64,000 nucleotides of DNA from positions 6,170,631 through 6,234,630 of the forward strand of contig NC_134910.1 in NCBI RefSeq assembly GCF_041734735.1. Reading direction: 5' to 3'. Every line of letters starts with the position of its first letter. Positions within the stretch are counted from its first letter, which is position 1. Origin of the DNA: Babylonia areolata (taxonomy: Eukaryota; Mollusca; Gastropoda; Neogastropoda; Buccinidae). This document shows positions 11,300 through 21,171 of this stretch, one piece after another. Both the position numbers and the translations under genes were made by a program. The notes under the pieces were generated by a model, which did no database searches, had not been told where the DNA came from, and saw only the letters and a list, made by a program, of their open reading frames with translations.

Positions 11300-11510
11300 G
11301 GTGATGTGAAGTGCAAGGTAATCCATGTTGGGCTGTGTGCTGCTTTAGGCGTAGGGTGAACTTTTTACTATGTGCTGCTTGTAGGAAGTACTTTAAGTGT
11401 AGGGTGAAGTGCTTTATGTAGGACTGTGTGTTGCTTTTGCTAAGTAGGGTGAACTGCATAGTGTGTGTGCTGTATTGTAAAGTAAACACTCTATAAAAAC
11501 CACTCCATGT
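11300..11510. repeat. Degenerate tandem repeat, three units (copy A)
   Basis: Three imperfect units of roughly 60 bases share 'gtgtgctgctt' followed by 'gtagggtgaact'. Unit limits are approximate. Confidence 0.6.
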
Positions 11511-11632
11511 GACCCTGCTATTGGTGTGAGGAGAGAGCGAGTGAGCGCAAGTGTGCAACATCAAATTGTCGATCCAGTACCCCCTCTTGGATCCTCTCTC
11601 TTTGAATCGAACCACACTTTCGAACAATTTTA

Positions 11633-11912
<280 letters not shown>

Positions 11913-12187
11913 AACGTTTCCATTTCCAAATGTCTGTTGAAGCCTTGAATATTGATTATTAAAAACTAGCCTGAGACGGAATTTCGTCATCACCATCATT
12001 ATCACTACCATCACCATCATCATGACTGTAATTAATAGCAAAAATCATAGTATCAGGAGTAAGGGTACAGGGCGAGTAGTGGTTGTTGTAGTAGCAGCAG
12101 TGGAAGTAGTAGTAGTTGTCGTAAATGTAAATATATATTTATGCAAACTACTGGCAAAAAAAAAAAAAAAAAAAAAAGAACACTCAC

Positions 12188-12265
12188 CACATCGCTTATA
12201 AATGTCACAGTTGGCAATATCGGGACAATCTGCTTGAACTTTGCAGCCATTACCCAACTGGCGTT
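12188..12265 (-). CDS. Exon: short cysteine-rich module (copy A)
   Basis: Internal exon of the minus-strand FTP-domain gene, 78 bases, phase 1 at both ends. Acceptor 'acgtttcag' before 12,265; donor 'gtgagt' after 12,188. The peptide is RQLGNGCKVQADCPDIANCD then IYKRC: four cysteines, C-x5-C-x5-C-x6-C, matching the opening half of an EB module without the second half. A sense-strand (TG)n tract ends 18 bases upstream of the acceptor. Identical to 31,802-31,879, which is probably the same exon assembled twice. Joining to the 12,902 exon gives AAA (Lys). Confidence 0.82.
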
Positions 12266-12282
12266 CTGAAACGTACAAACAC

Positions 12283-12388
12283 AAACACACACACACATGC
12301 GCGCGTGCGCGCACACACACACACACATGCGCGCGTGCACACACACACACACACACACACATATGCGCGCGTGCACACACACACACAT
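12283..12388. repeat. (CA)n with CGCG interruptions, upstream of exon acceptor (copy A)
   Basis: Three CA blocks separated by 'atgcgcgcgtgc'-type interruptions, giving an internal higher-order pattern of about 35 bases. It is (TG)n in the sense of the minus-strand gene. Confidence 0.9.
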
Positions 12389-12825
12389 GAATGTGAGTGC
12401 ATCATGCCTTTATGTTATTCAACCGAACCCCAACATTCAGTCTCATCAAATCAGCACCATATAAGTGACAAATCCAAAGTGCACAAATGTTTAATAATTA
12501 AAGCATCAAACTGACCACCTAAAAAAGTAAATCACGACTAAATTTGAAATATAACTGAAAAAAAAACACCAAAACACAACAACATGATTGTTGAGAGGTG
12601 AGATAATGATGTAATGTTGTTTTCAGAATGACGTTTCGAATTCGTTTTGTTTGTAAAGAAATGTTTCATTTTAGAGTCGTTATAGCTAGGTTACCAAACA
12701 CATAGGCCGGTATATAGTTACACTCTGCAAACACAAATTAGCTGATAGAACTGTTTAGTGCATATTCATGACAGCAAGTAAGATAATGCATGTTGAAAAA
12801 GAAAAAAAAGAATGAAAAAACAAAA

Positions 12826-12871
<46 letters not shown>

Positions 12872-12901
12872 CATATAGACTTGTGTTACAAACACACTTA
12901 C
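12389..12901. other. Intron with (TG)n at 12,829-12,871 (copy A)
   Basis: AT-rich, no gene. The (TG)n run is 30 bases past the donor of the 12,902-12,991 exon, where it reads (CA)n in the gene's sense. Confidence 0.5.
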
Positions 12902-12991
12902 TGCACTTCTTTGATCGAGAGCCACAGTAATCCCCACTCAAGCATTCGTTTCCCAGTGTGTTTTCTTTACAAGGTTGATTCAGCATCCAAT
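12902..12991 (-). CDS. Exon: cysteine-rich module (copy A)
   Basis: Internal exon of the minus-strand FTP-domain gene, 90 bases, phase 1 both ends. Acceptor 'ttgcactcag' before 12,991; donor 'gtaagt' after 12,902. The peptide is WMLNQPCKENTLGNECLSGD then YCGSRSKKC: four cysteines, C-x8-C-x5-C-x6-C. It joins the upstream 14,043 exon as CAT (His). Same sequence as 32,520-32,609. The module resembles the EB/EGF-like openings of its neighbours but has a longer first loop. Confidence 0.82.
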
Positions 12992-13081
12992 CTGAGTGCA
13001 AACACATAAACAAGAAAGCAAAGCCATCAAGACTCGGGTGTGTCACACACTAGATCGAGAAAAAGAATTGTGGAAACAAAC

Positions 13082-13215
13082 AGCTTCAGTTTCAGTTTTC
13101 AGTTTGTCAAGGCGGCGTCGCTGCATTTGTACATAATGTATGTACGCTTCATCACACCTGCTAGGCATATGCTTGACTAGTGGAACAACCCAACGCGCTT
13201 AGTCAGGCCTTGAGT
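13082..13215 (+). mobile_element. CAGT-headed snail SINE, diverged (copy A)
   Basis: Reads 'cttcagtttcagttttcagt', 'caaggcggcgtcgctgcatt' and 'acgcgcttagtcaggccttg'. It is the same family as 20,158-20,292 but more diverged, and it ends in TA-rich sequence rather than an A tail. Confidence 0.8.
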
Positions 13216-14042
13216 GCATGCATATAATATATATTTGTGTACCAACACAGAGGGAGTTTTCCACATAGTTTTGCCAGAGGACAACACTACTATAAAAGCT
13301 GAATGTAATCATGTTACCTCCATCATGCTTTTAATAATTGCAAAAAAAATGGCCTTGGCCTTTGACCTCTTATGGTGCTTGTCGTGTCAAGAGAAAGCTG
13401 ACTCAAAGGATCATATTCATAGTCTTAGAAAACAAAACAAGGTATAAAATTTTAAAAAAAATTATAAAAAGACCTGTTCACCCACACCAGTTTCAGTCCA
13501 CGTCCAGCGCATTGCCGGCCATCCAATAGGTCTATACTGATCGAGATGGTCACAGATGTGTACCAAATGTATCAAATATGCACACGACAGTTGGCACAAT
13601 GATAATCAATGCTGTTTACATACTCATATGAACATGTTTGCACACTTCTTCAGTAACAAAATTTTGACCATTAGAAACAGTTTCCACTCAGTCTCACAGT
13701 CACACAACATGTCTCCACCTTTCTCTGGTATCCCTCAGTCTGAGTTTGATCCTGTTACTGAAGACCTTGTGAGGAAAAAAATCTATTTTGCTGACTACTC
13801 CAAAAACCATGTGTGTGTCTTTTTTCTTCTTCTTATTTGGATATTGCCTTCTTTAATTCTAATTCAGTTTTCAATTCACGTACTGTTTTTTTTCCTCCTT
13901 TTCTTGTTTCTTTCTTTTTAATATGATTTAGTACACACCTTGATGCCTCCCACTAAAACTAAAGTGCTAATGCATGAAGGTCAACACACACAAAAAAAAG
14001 AATCTAAATAACAAAACACATGGATAAACGAATAAAACTCAC
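13216..14042. other. Intron, nothing recognised (copy A)
   Basis: Open frames here (for example 13,556-13,921 on the plus strand) end in T-rich low-complexity sequence and show no domain. Confidence 0.45.
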
Positions 14043-14114
14043 GGCATTTGCCTGAGTCACACACAGCCCCTTTGGCGCAGGTTTGAGACTTGCACGTCCC
14101 CAGAATTTTTGTTC
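14043..14114 (-). CDS. Exon: short cysteine-rich module (copy A)
   Basis: Internal exon of the minus-strand FTP-domain gene, 72 bases, phase 1 both ends. Acceptor 'ttgcttctgcag' with a clean pyrimidine tract; donor 'gtgagt'. The peptide is TKILGTCKSQTCAKGAVCDS then GKC: C-x4-C-x5-C-x4-C. It joins the 18,978 exon upstream as AGA (Arg). Same sequence as 33,661-33,732. It is the shortest module seen. Confidence 0.82.
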
Positions 14115-14689
14115 CTGCAGAAGCAAGCAAGAAAAAAAAACATCGTATCGTTTTTGTTATGTTAGTTTAATGTCAGGCCTAATAAAATCAATCGCTTAGT
14201 CAGTCAGCTCCATCCATACGCAAAGTCGCGTGTTTTTCTCTGAATTGTGCATTAATTTTTTTTTTAACTGTAAAAGAACACAGCAACGCAAATTGTCACG
14301 GGATCATCATCATAATCTACATCAGCACGCACTTAACAATCCTTTGCTCATCTCCACAAGAGGAGGAATCCAGTGCAGTCAAGCACAGTCTCTATAAAAG
14401 TGTGTTCATACGCAAAAAATGCAATCATATAGAAAGTAGAAAATCGTACTGTTTTCATGCTGTATGTAACAGTAATTATATCACTTTTTTTTCAAAATAT
14501 GTCTACAAACAATAACTTTTCTTTCTTTTAAAATCAAACTTATTGTTCCTCCAAAACAGCAAACATTTAAAGAAGAAGAAGAAGAAACGCTGTCAATATG
14601 TAACCCTTGGAACCTGAAAAAAGAAACGAATCATCATCTTTTTTTATAACAAAATGAATTTGAAAAATGCAAAAGCGTTCGTGACTTAC

Positions 14690-14747
14690 CCGTGATTCTT
14701 GTACAACGACCGCCAGTCCGAAAACGGTGTGGGTAAGGGGCACGGGG
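14690..14747 (-). other. Weak candidate exon
   Basis: A good donor ('gg|gtaagtc') follows base 14,690 on the minus strand, and the frame that would join the 14,043 exon is open (ending GGRCTRIT). The only nearby acceptor, 'ccaag' before 14,747, gives phase 0, unlike every other exon in the gene, and there is only one cysteine. The same holds at 34,308-34,365. Probably not used. Confidence 0.2.
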
Positions 14748-15179
14748 CTTGGGGGGTTTGCAGTACAATATTATATCGATCCAAATATCTTTGGTCACCA
14801 TCACAAACAAATGATTGTCTGACCTGAAATTGTGTGCTGAATATGGATCAATTCTATCTTAATCAGCCCACACCAATCTGCATTTCATTGTCTTCAGCTC
14901 ACAGCATAGGTCTGTTTCAAACTTCATCATGACTTCCCAGCTTCACTGAAACGTAACATCCACATGCACAAAAGCACTTCTATCAACCCCACCCATCTTC
15001 TGCATCCGCTTCTTTCCCTAACAGGAGGAATCCAAAGCATTTACGCACAGTGTGAATAAAACATTTTAATTTTGATTTTATTTAAAATGTATGATGAATG
15101 TAAGTAGGTCTTTTAAAAGACGAGTTTTCAATTTCACAGTATTTTTTTAGAAATTAGTGTCATAAACTCTTTCTTAAAG

Positions 15180-15800
15180 GATAACTTTCTCGAACTGAAC
15201 GTGGAGAAAAGAAAAGAACTTATTTTAGGCAGTGAAAGGGACACACACACACAAAATCCAGTCATAATAGATCAGAAACAAGTGGAAATAGTGGAGAGTT
15301 TTAAATATCTAGGGACTATAGTTGATCACAGCCTCACATTCAGTGAACATGTTGACGTCACTGCCAAGAAAGCTCACCAGAGACTCTTTTTACTGCGAAA
15401 ATTAAGAAGTTTTAATGTTAGTCCACACATACTTGAGCTGGTGTACATAAGTCTGATAGAAAGTGTCATGGCTTTCAGTATTGTGGCCTGGTTTGGCAAT
15501 CTGACTGTGAAGTTAAAGACAAAATTAGGACGAGTTGTAAACCTGGCCAGCAAAATCATAACCAAGCCCCAGCAACAACTAAACACCCTATACCAGTCCA
15601 CACTTAGCAGAAAAGCACTCCAAATTTTTAATGATTCCACTCATCCACTTAACTCTGTCTTTCAGAAGCTCCCTTCTGGCAGACGATGTAAAATCCCTCT
15701 TGCAAAGAAGAATGTGTACAAAAAATCATTTGCCCCCTCTGCTGTTGCTGTGATAAATGATTCGCTCAAATAATGTTTTTATTCCATTGCCTGTGGTTTG
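15180..15800 (+). mobile_element. Rex1/CR1-like LINE 3' end (copy A)
   Basis: An open frame from 15,201 to 15,773 encodes the reverse-transcriptase thumb and C-terminal tail: VESFKYLGTIVDHSLTF, HQRLFLLRKLRSFNV, VVNLASKII and FQKLPSGRRCKIPLAKK. The frame is intact for 190 codons, so this is a younger or less decayed fragment than its neighbours. It is 5'-truncated before the catalytic domain; the stop is TAA at 15,771-15,773. The type is Rex1-like by its C-terminal pattern, not certain. No clear tail. Confidence 0.85.
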
Positions 15801-15899
15801 TTTATTGTTATGATGGCAGTTGTCTTTCTTCCCTATATGTATGCATGCATGCGTGTAAAGAAAGAAGTAAGGGGAGGGGGTGAGGGGAGAAGTGTGTGG

Positions 15900-15930
<31 letters not shown>

Positions 15931-16630
15931 CGTGTGTGTGAGCGCGTGCTCAGTGTTATTGTTTTGCCGCAGAGGGGCATGAAAGGAGTTTTACATGCTT
16001 TTAGTCTTGGTGGCGGTGTTGACCCTTCAACTGTGATTTCATGTTCTTAAATGTTATAATTATCTTACTGAATATTTTCCTATTATATCATTGAAATGTT
16101 TCACTTTATCTTTAAATGTAATTTTTGTTTTCTTACCTAAATGTTTTCTTTTAACATGATAGTTAATATGTATACTGTGATCAAGGAAGGGTGTGCCAGT
16201 TGCTCTTTCGTTTTTTTCGGTTTTATCTGTTGATGACCATTTGTCTTTTTAAATGTTATTATTATCTTACTGAATATTCTCCTTTTTATAATAATTGAAA
16301 CGTACACATGCGCGCACGCGCGCGCGCGCATGCACACACACAAAACGATACATGCACACGCACGGGCACACACGCAACACATACACAGTTGTTACAATCT
16401 GAATATAATAGTATCTTACCCACATGTTTTTCTTTTTACATAATAATTGATGTGTACATGGTGATAAGTGAAGGGTGTTTCAGTTGTTTTTGTTTTTTGT
16501 TTTTTTTGTTTTGTTTTTGTTTTGTTTTTTTCTGACGGGCATTTTATTTTAAGTGAGCCTAAAGTATGATATAAAGAAGGTCATTCATTTCAGTACACAC
16601 ATAAAAAGGAGTCGATTTCGTCAGAATCAC
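15801..16630. other. Intron with microsatellites (copy A)
   Basis: (TG)n at about 15,903-15,939, a CG-rich alternating tract at about 16,307-16,331, and a T-rich run at about 16,482-16,531. The strings 'atgttataattatcttactg' and 'tgttattattatcttactg' occur twice (about 16,050 and 16,254), suggesting an old local duplication of about 200 bases. Confidence 0.5.
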
Positions 16631-17053
16631 ATTTTTTTTTTCTTTTGCCTCCCCGTCATCTGTACCGTTTCAATGGAATTGCTCACATGCCGCTCATTCC
16701 GTGTCCTCCAAACACAGCCACACCCGGGTACTCTCCGCAGGGACACCTCGAACTTAGGTCGCAAGGACGCCACACACCACAGGAGACCCTGCACCGCTGC
16801 TGATTTACTTCGGTGGTGTTCAGTGGTGCCTGTTCTGGTTTAACATACTTGGGACACCGCCTACTAAGCCCCACACAGACGACAATAATGGCTGAGTGAG
16901 CGTCCCTCCCAGAGTGGATACCGCCGCGCATTCCTTCAACAACAGCTATGGGTAGGAGCCGGCCGCGGGCCGAAAAACCCACCTCCGCTGGGATTCGAAC
17001 CCGCATCCTCCCAGCTGTAACTCCGCGACGCTAACCACTTCTCCACAGCGGGT
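16631..17053 (-). mobile_element. tRNA-derived SINE, apparently full length (copy A)
   Basis: On the minus strand the head reads 'agaagtggttagcgtcgcgg' (A box) and 'atgcgggttcgaatcccagc' (B box). A body of about 330 bases follows, then an A-rich tail (T-rich on the plus strand at 16,631-16,646). The length of about 420 bases is long for a SINE but plausible. No open frame. Same as 36,249-36,671. Confidence 0.75.
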
Positions 17054-17394
17054 GGTTGAATCACATATACCTATTATCATTATCTTTTCATCCGTCAAGA
17101 AGAAAATATGATCGACCATCTTCTTTTGTTGAAAATGATGATGATTGTGAGTATTTATAATCATCAAATCACTGTGTGTGTGTGTGCGTGTGAATGGTGA
17201 GAAAATGATGAAAAGATGTGCAGAAAATCGGGATAAAATGTAGATAAACTTGACTTTGATAAACGTATTACACTTTGTCAACAAAACAAAACAAAACAAA
17301 ACAAAAAAGCACTTATTCGCGTTAACATATTTTGTTACAGAATTATTGCTTTTTTCCTTGATAAAACGTCCAGGAGTCGCCTCAAGGTTGAAAG
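17054..17394. other. Intron; copy A lacks 441 bases present in copy B
   Basis: Near 17,174 copy A goes straight from 'caaatcactgt' into a short (TG)n, where copy B has about 441 more bases (about 36,794-37,234). Otherwise AT-rich with an AACAA repeat at about 17,280-17,306. Confidence 0.6.
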
Positions 17395-18025
17395 TGTCAT
17401 CCCAGTTTCCCCCAGGTCATTGTCCTCTTATCATTGCTGACCATTATTGACCTCCACTTGCCACCATTGACCACAACGCAAGTGTTCAAATTGCGTTGAT
17501 TGTTTGTGCATTCTTGTCATACCCAAACAGATTCCTTATCAACAAACCACTGCTGACCACTACTGACGCCCATTTAAAAAACATTTCAGATTGCTTTTTG
17601 TGACATTTATGCAATATATACTTGGACTTCTTGACAGGATTTCGTCCTTGACTGACCACCACTGACTGGACCACTGCTAACCACAACTGACAACGATCCA
17701 GAAAATTTAGAATGCTATATTTAATCATGCTATGCAATATTGTCTTCTTGACTGGCTTTGACTATTTTCAGTGAAGTACTTATCACAACCCAAAAATGTG
17801 CAGCTTGCGTTATGTTACCATCTTTCTGGATAATGGGAACTCTCGTATCCAATATTAGGTCTTTTTTACCAGTGGTTACCGCCCTGGGGATAGACCCGAG
17901 GAAGCATATATCTGGGGAATATCGACCTGCGGGAACATTCAGTTAGGGGGTGTAGAACCAAGACAATTTTGTGGAAACATAAACCTGGGGGAATCATAAA
18001 CCTGAGGGAACACAAACAAGCTCTC
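17395..18025. repeat. Composite minisatellite: GACCACTGCT core with GGGGAATA-type flank (copy A)
   Basis: At 17,430-17,705 degenerate units such as 'ccactgctgaccactactga' recur. At 17,880-18,020 a second unit recurs: 'tggggaatatcgacctgcgg', 'aaacctgggggaatcataaa', 'cctgagggaacac'. A short inverse form, 'cagtttcccccaggtca', precedes the core. The same two unit types, with the core on the opposite strand, form the centre of the element at 46,893-48,180. Confidence 0.65.
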
Positions 18026-18977
18026 AGTTCAGAACTTTCAAATGTCTATTATATTCATCTAGGTAATTACTTCGAAACTACTCGATGGATCACTGATGCA
18101 TGTGTTTTCCCCCCCTGACCTCTGAAGTGTTTCCTGCATTTGACTTTCGATGTTGTCTTTTTTATAGACTTATATTATTTTTTTTTATCTTGTGTGTGCT
18201 CTTTCTTTTTTCAACATTCTTGATTTACAGACATCATATTGACATTACATCCTTGGTCAACAATGAATGTGTAATAACCTTCGCGGTCGTTATTACATAA
18301 TCCGTTTTAACTGCACAGTCCTAATGCAGTGCCCATGTCTAAAAATGTCTTTTCGCGCGCACGCACAGATACAAATCTTCATCTAGATGCGAACTGCGAT
18401 AAAAGATCTATAGAAAAGGAAACAAGAAATATAAGTCGATGTGGACCGCTTAAGACTATAATGTTCCGTTTCCAGCACACATTTAGTTTTACGATCATTC
18501 ATTTCAGATGGTGAGCAAAACTATGATTCACATACATGTAAATATGCCTACAGATAAGACTCAATCAATGCTCTTGCTCACAATGTCAATCAGTCGTTGA
18601 AATATCTGATATAGCAATGAGCAAGTTAAAAAAAAATCGATATGACCCGACGAAGAATGATGCTGAATGAAGAAAGGGACAAGTAACCACGATACTAGCA
18701 CTATAATTCTACCGAATAATGAGAAAGAACAAGAATGAGAAAAAACAAACATCTTTCAAAACAAAGTATTACGTGTTTTGCAGACTTCCGTGTTCGGACA
18801 ATTAATTAAGTACTGTGTTTGCCGTGAAATTTAGCCAACAGAGCAAGCAAACCAGTCGACCAAGTTTACATCATTTTGACATGGTGCATTTCATGACGCC
18901 ACACGGAAAAAATATAATAAAGATATTCAGGCTACCGTGGGATGAGGACTGACTAAAGAAAAGAATATGATACGCAC
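18026..18977. other. Intron, nothing recognised (copy A)
   Basis: AT-rich. No repeat family or coding pattern recognised on either strand. Confidence 0.45.
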
Positions 18978-19061
18978 TACAAACGCCGTCTTGACAGAAA
19001 CTGTTACGATCACAGGCAATGTATGACCTGCCAGGTGGGCATCCAGTTCCCGGTCCTACCT
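18978..19061 (-). CDS. Exon: cysteine-rich module after the FTP domain (copy A)
   Basis: Internal exon of the minus-strand FTP-domain gene, 84 bases, phase 1 both ends. Acceptor 'tgtgttgcag' directly after a (TG)n tract; donor 'gtgcgt', slightly off consensus. The peptide is VGPGTGCPPGRSYIACDRNS then FCQDGVC: C-x8-C-x5-C-x4-C. In the merged order it is the first small module after the FTP domain and joins the 48,478 exon as GAG (Glu). Same sequence as 39,037-39,120. Confidence 0.82.
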
Positions 19062-19065
19062 CTGC

Positions 19066-19122
<57 letters not shown>
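19066..19122. repeat. (CA)n(TA)n microsatellite at exon acceptor (copy A)
   Basis: In the sense of the minus-strand gene this is (TA)n(TG)n ending about 5 bases before the acceptor AG, where the pyrimidine tract normally sits. Confidence 0.9.
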
Positions 19123-19675
19123 CGTCGTCAACGTCGGCCTCCTTCAGTCTCGAGAGACGATGGCTGCACCAGAAAATTAATGTAGTAACTGTTGGGCATT
19201 GCACTTCCTGCTGTGGCTGTGTAGACCGATGCTGGAGTGGCAATCTCTACTGCATGTGGGACAGATATTATTATATGTAGATTCTGCTTGGTTTACAGAA
19301 TTTGACTTGACCTCTCCAGGTGCATGCCTGGCCAGATTGATATAAAGGACAAGCTGTTGCCCATGTAGCAAGTCCCCCCTCTCCTCGCCTCTAGTTGACC
19401 CCAGGGGAAAAGCAAAAGCCAATACGCCTGGCACCAGGGACGACCCAGGAGCTGCCGGAAAGGAGCTGGTTACAACTCAAGACCGCCTTAAGGACTCCAA
19501 CTCCGGATTTTCTGTCAGGTTTTATTCCCTTAGCTAGAGGTTTCAGCTTGGAGTTGTCCTTCTACTAGACGATCAGCCTTCCGTGGCTAACGAGCTTCAT
19601 CTGCTCGGGTTTGAAATAAATGTTTCCTTCTCCTAGATGAACTGCCTTCCTAGGCTAACGAGCTCCATCTACTAC

Positions 19676-19679
<4 letters not shown>
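19123..19679 (-). mobile_element. Internally deleted LINE derivative: leader repeats joined to zinc-finger 3' end (copy A)
   Basis: On the minus strand the 3' part encodes CPTCSRDCHSSIGLHSHSRK then C, the C-terminal finger of zinc-finger-tailed LINEs. It is followed by 'catcgtctctcgagactgaa' and 'ggaggccgacgttgacgacg'. The 5' part has two related units, 'gatggagctcgttagcctag' and 'gatgaagctcgttagccacg', about 69 bases apart, which look like leader (5' UTR) repeats. No endonuclease or reverse transcriptase lies between. About 557 bases with both ends suggests a non-autonomous derivative, though two independent fragments cannot be excluded. Confidence 0.6.
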
Positions 19680-19724
<45 letters not shown>

Positions 19725-20157
19725 TGTGCACGTTTGTGTACTGCTTTCTCACCATTATGTTCATGTTCTCTCCTCTTTTAGCACTGCAAAAAAAAAAAAA
19801 AAAAAAAAAAAAATCCTTTTTTGTCTCTCTATCTCTGTATTTCGGTCTTGGCTTTCATCCACAGTCAGTCGGACGTTTTTCGCGAGTTCCGACAACACTG
19901 AAATCTAAGCTCGCTTCTTTTTTCAGTTGGAGAAAGGGAAGGGTGCACTGACTGCAGTGTCCTACGGAGATGTAGTAACGTCAGCGATGCGACATTATGC
20001 GAGCGGGATGAACATTTCATTTCAGCAACAGTTACCTTTGTTTTACTGTAACATTTGTAATGGCATATTAAAGCTTAAATCATACGCATTACTATATCAA
20101 TGTATTTCGGGAATAAAGGTGCGAAAAGGAAAACTTAATTGTTGTCATCGACCAGTG
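19680..20157. other. Intron with (CA)n 19,680-19,721 and A-run 19,789-19,813 (copy A)
   Basis: No gene recognised. The A-run might be the tail of an unrecognised retroposon. Confidence 0.45.
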
Positions 20158-20292
20158 TAACAGTATCAGTATCAGTATCAGTAGCTCAAGGAGGCGTCAC
20201 TGCGTTCGGACAAATCCATATACGCTACACCACATCTGCCAAGCAGATGCCTGACCAGCAGCGTAACCCAACGCGCTTAGTCAGGCCTTGGG
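20158..20292 (+). mobile_element. CAGT-headed snail SINE (copy A)
   Basis: Head 'cagtatcagtatcagtatca', body 'caaggaggcgtcactgcgtt', end 'acgcgcttagtcaggccttg', then an A-run and (TA)n/(AATA)n tail from 20,291. Well preserved. It shows no clear tRNA boxes, so the head type is unknown. Confidence 0.85.
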
Positions 20293-20326
<34 letters not shown>

Positions 20327-20606
20327 TATATATAAGCGTACATACATAAATAATAATTATGATGGAAAAAAAGAAAGATAAAAAAGATAGTAGTAATGAA
20401 AATAATGATAAAATACTACTAATAATAATAATAAATAAATAAATAAATAAATAAGACAACAATGATGATAAATAAGCAAATAAATATAAAACATGAAGAC
20501 ACACATTCACACATACACCCACACATGCATAACAGATATGCCCCCAAAACGCAGTTTCATAGATATGAAAGCACAGTCAAATACATATAAACGTACATGA
20601 GCTCCA

Positions 20607-20640
<34 letters not shown>

Positions 20641-20717
20641 CACAAATTTCCCTGCACCTCCTCTACCCCCTCCTCCACACACTCGGAGTTTCTAGTCTAT
20701 GTATCGCAGCTTCCACG

Positions 20718-20754
<37 letters not shown>

Positions 20755-21090
20755 CGCACACGCACACACACAGATGAACACTTACTTGTACAAGCACACA
20801 CACACACGCCCATATCTCCCACCCCCAACCCCACACACATATATACAAAGATATATATATAATATATACGTTCCAATATCCTGATGCTCCCATAGTGTAG
20901 GCATGCATACACTCACATACCTCATCCTCTATCTCACCTCCTCCCTGCACCCCCACCTCCCCCTCACACACACACACAACACACACACACACACACACAT
21001 GCACAGAACTCTCCTGACACTTGTGTACACTTACACTCTCACGCATGCACAAACGCACTCAAAAACACAGACCCACACATACACACAAAC
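20293..21090. repeat. Microsatellite field (copy A)
   Basis: (A)n, (TA)n, (AATA)n, (AAT)n and many short (CA)n blocks. Copy B differs in several block lengths, which accounts for most of the 39-base offset change across this stretch. Confidence 0.85.
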
Positions 21091-21171
21091 GCACAGAGGC
21101 TGCCACTGATTGGCCGCAAGAGGGATGGGAAAAGATCTCTGATGCCAAGAATGTGGCGTCTAGTGTGTTGC

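Noticed and set aside
16990-17053. tRNA gene suggested by GGTTCGAATCC and a matching A box
   Set aside because: It continues into a 330-base body with an A-rich tail and lacks a paired acceptor stem, so it is a SINE head.
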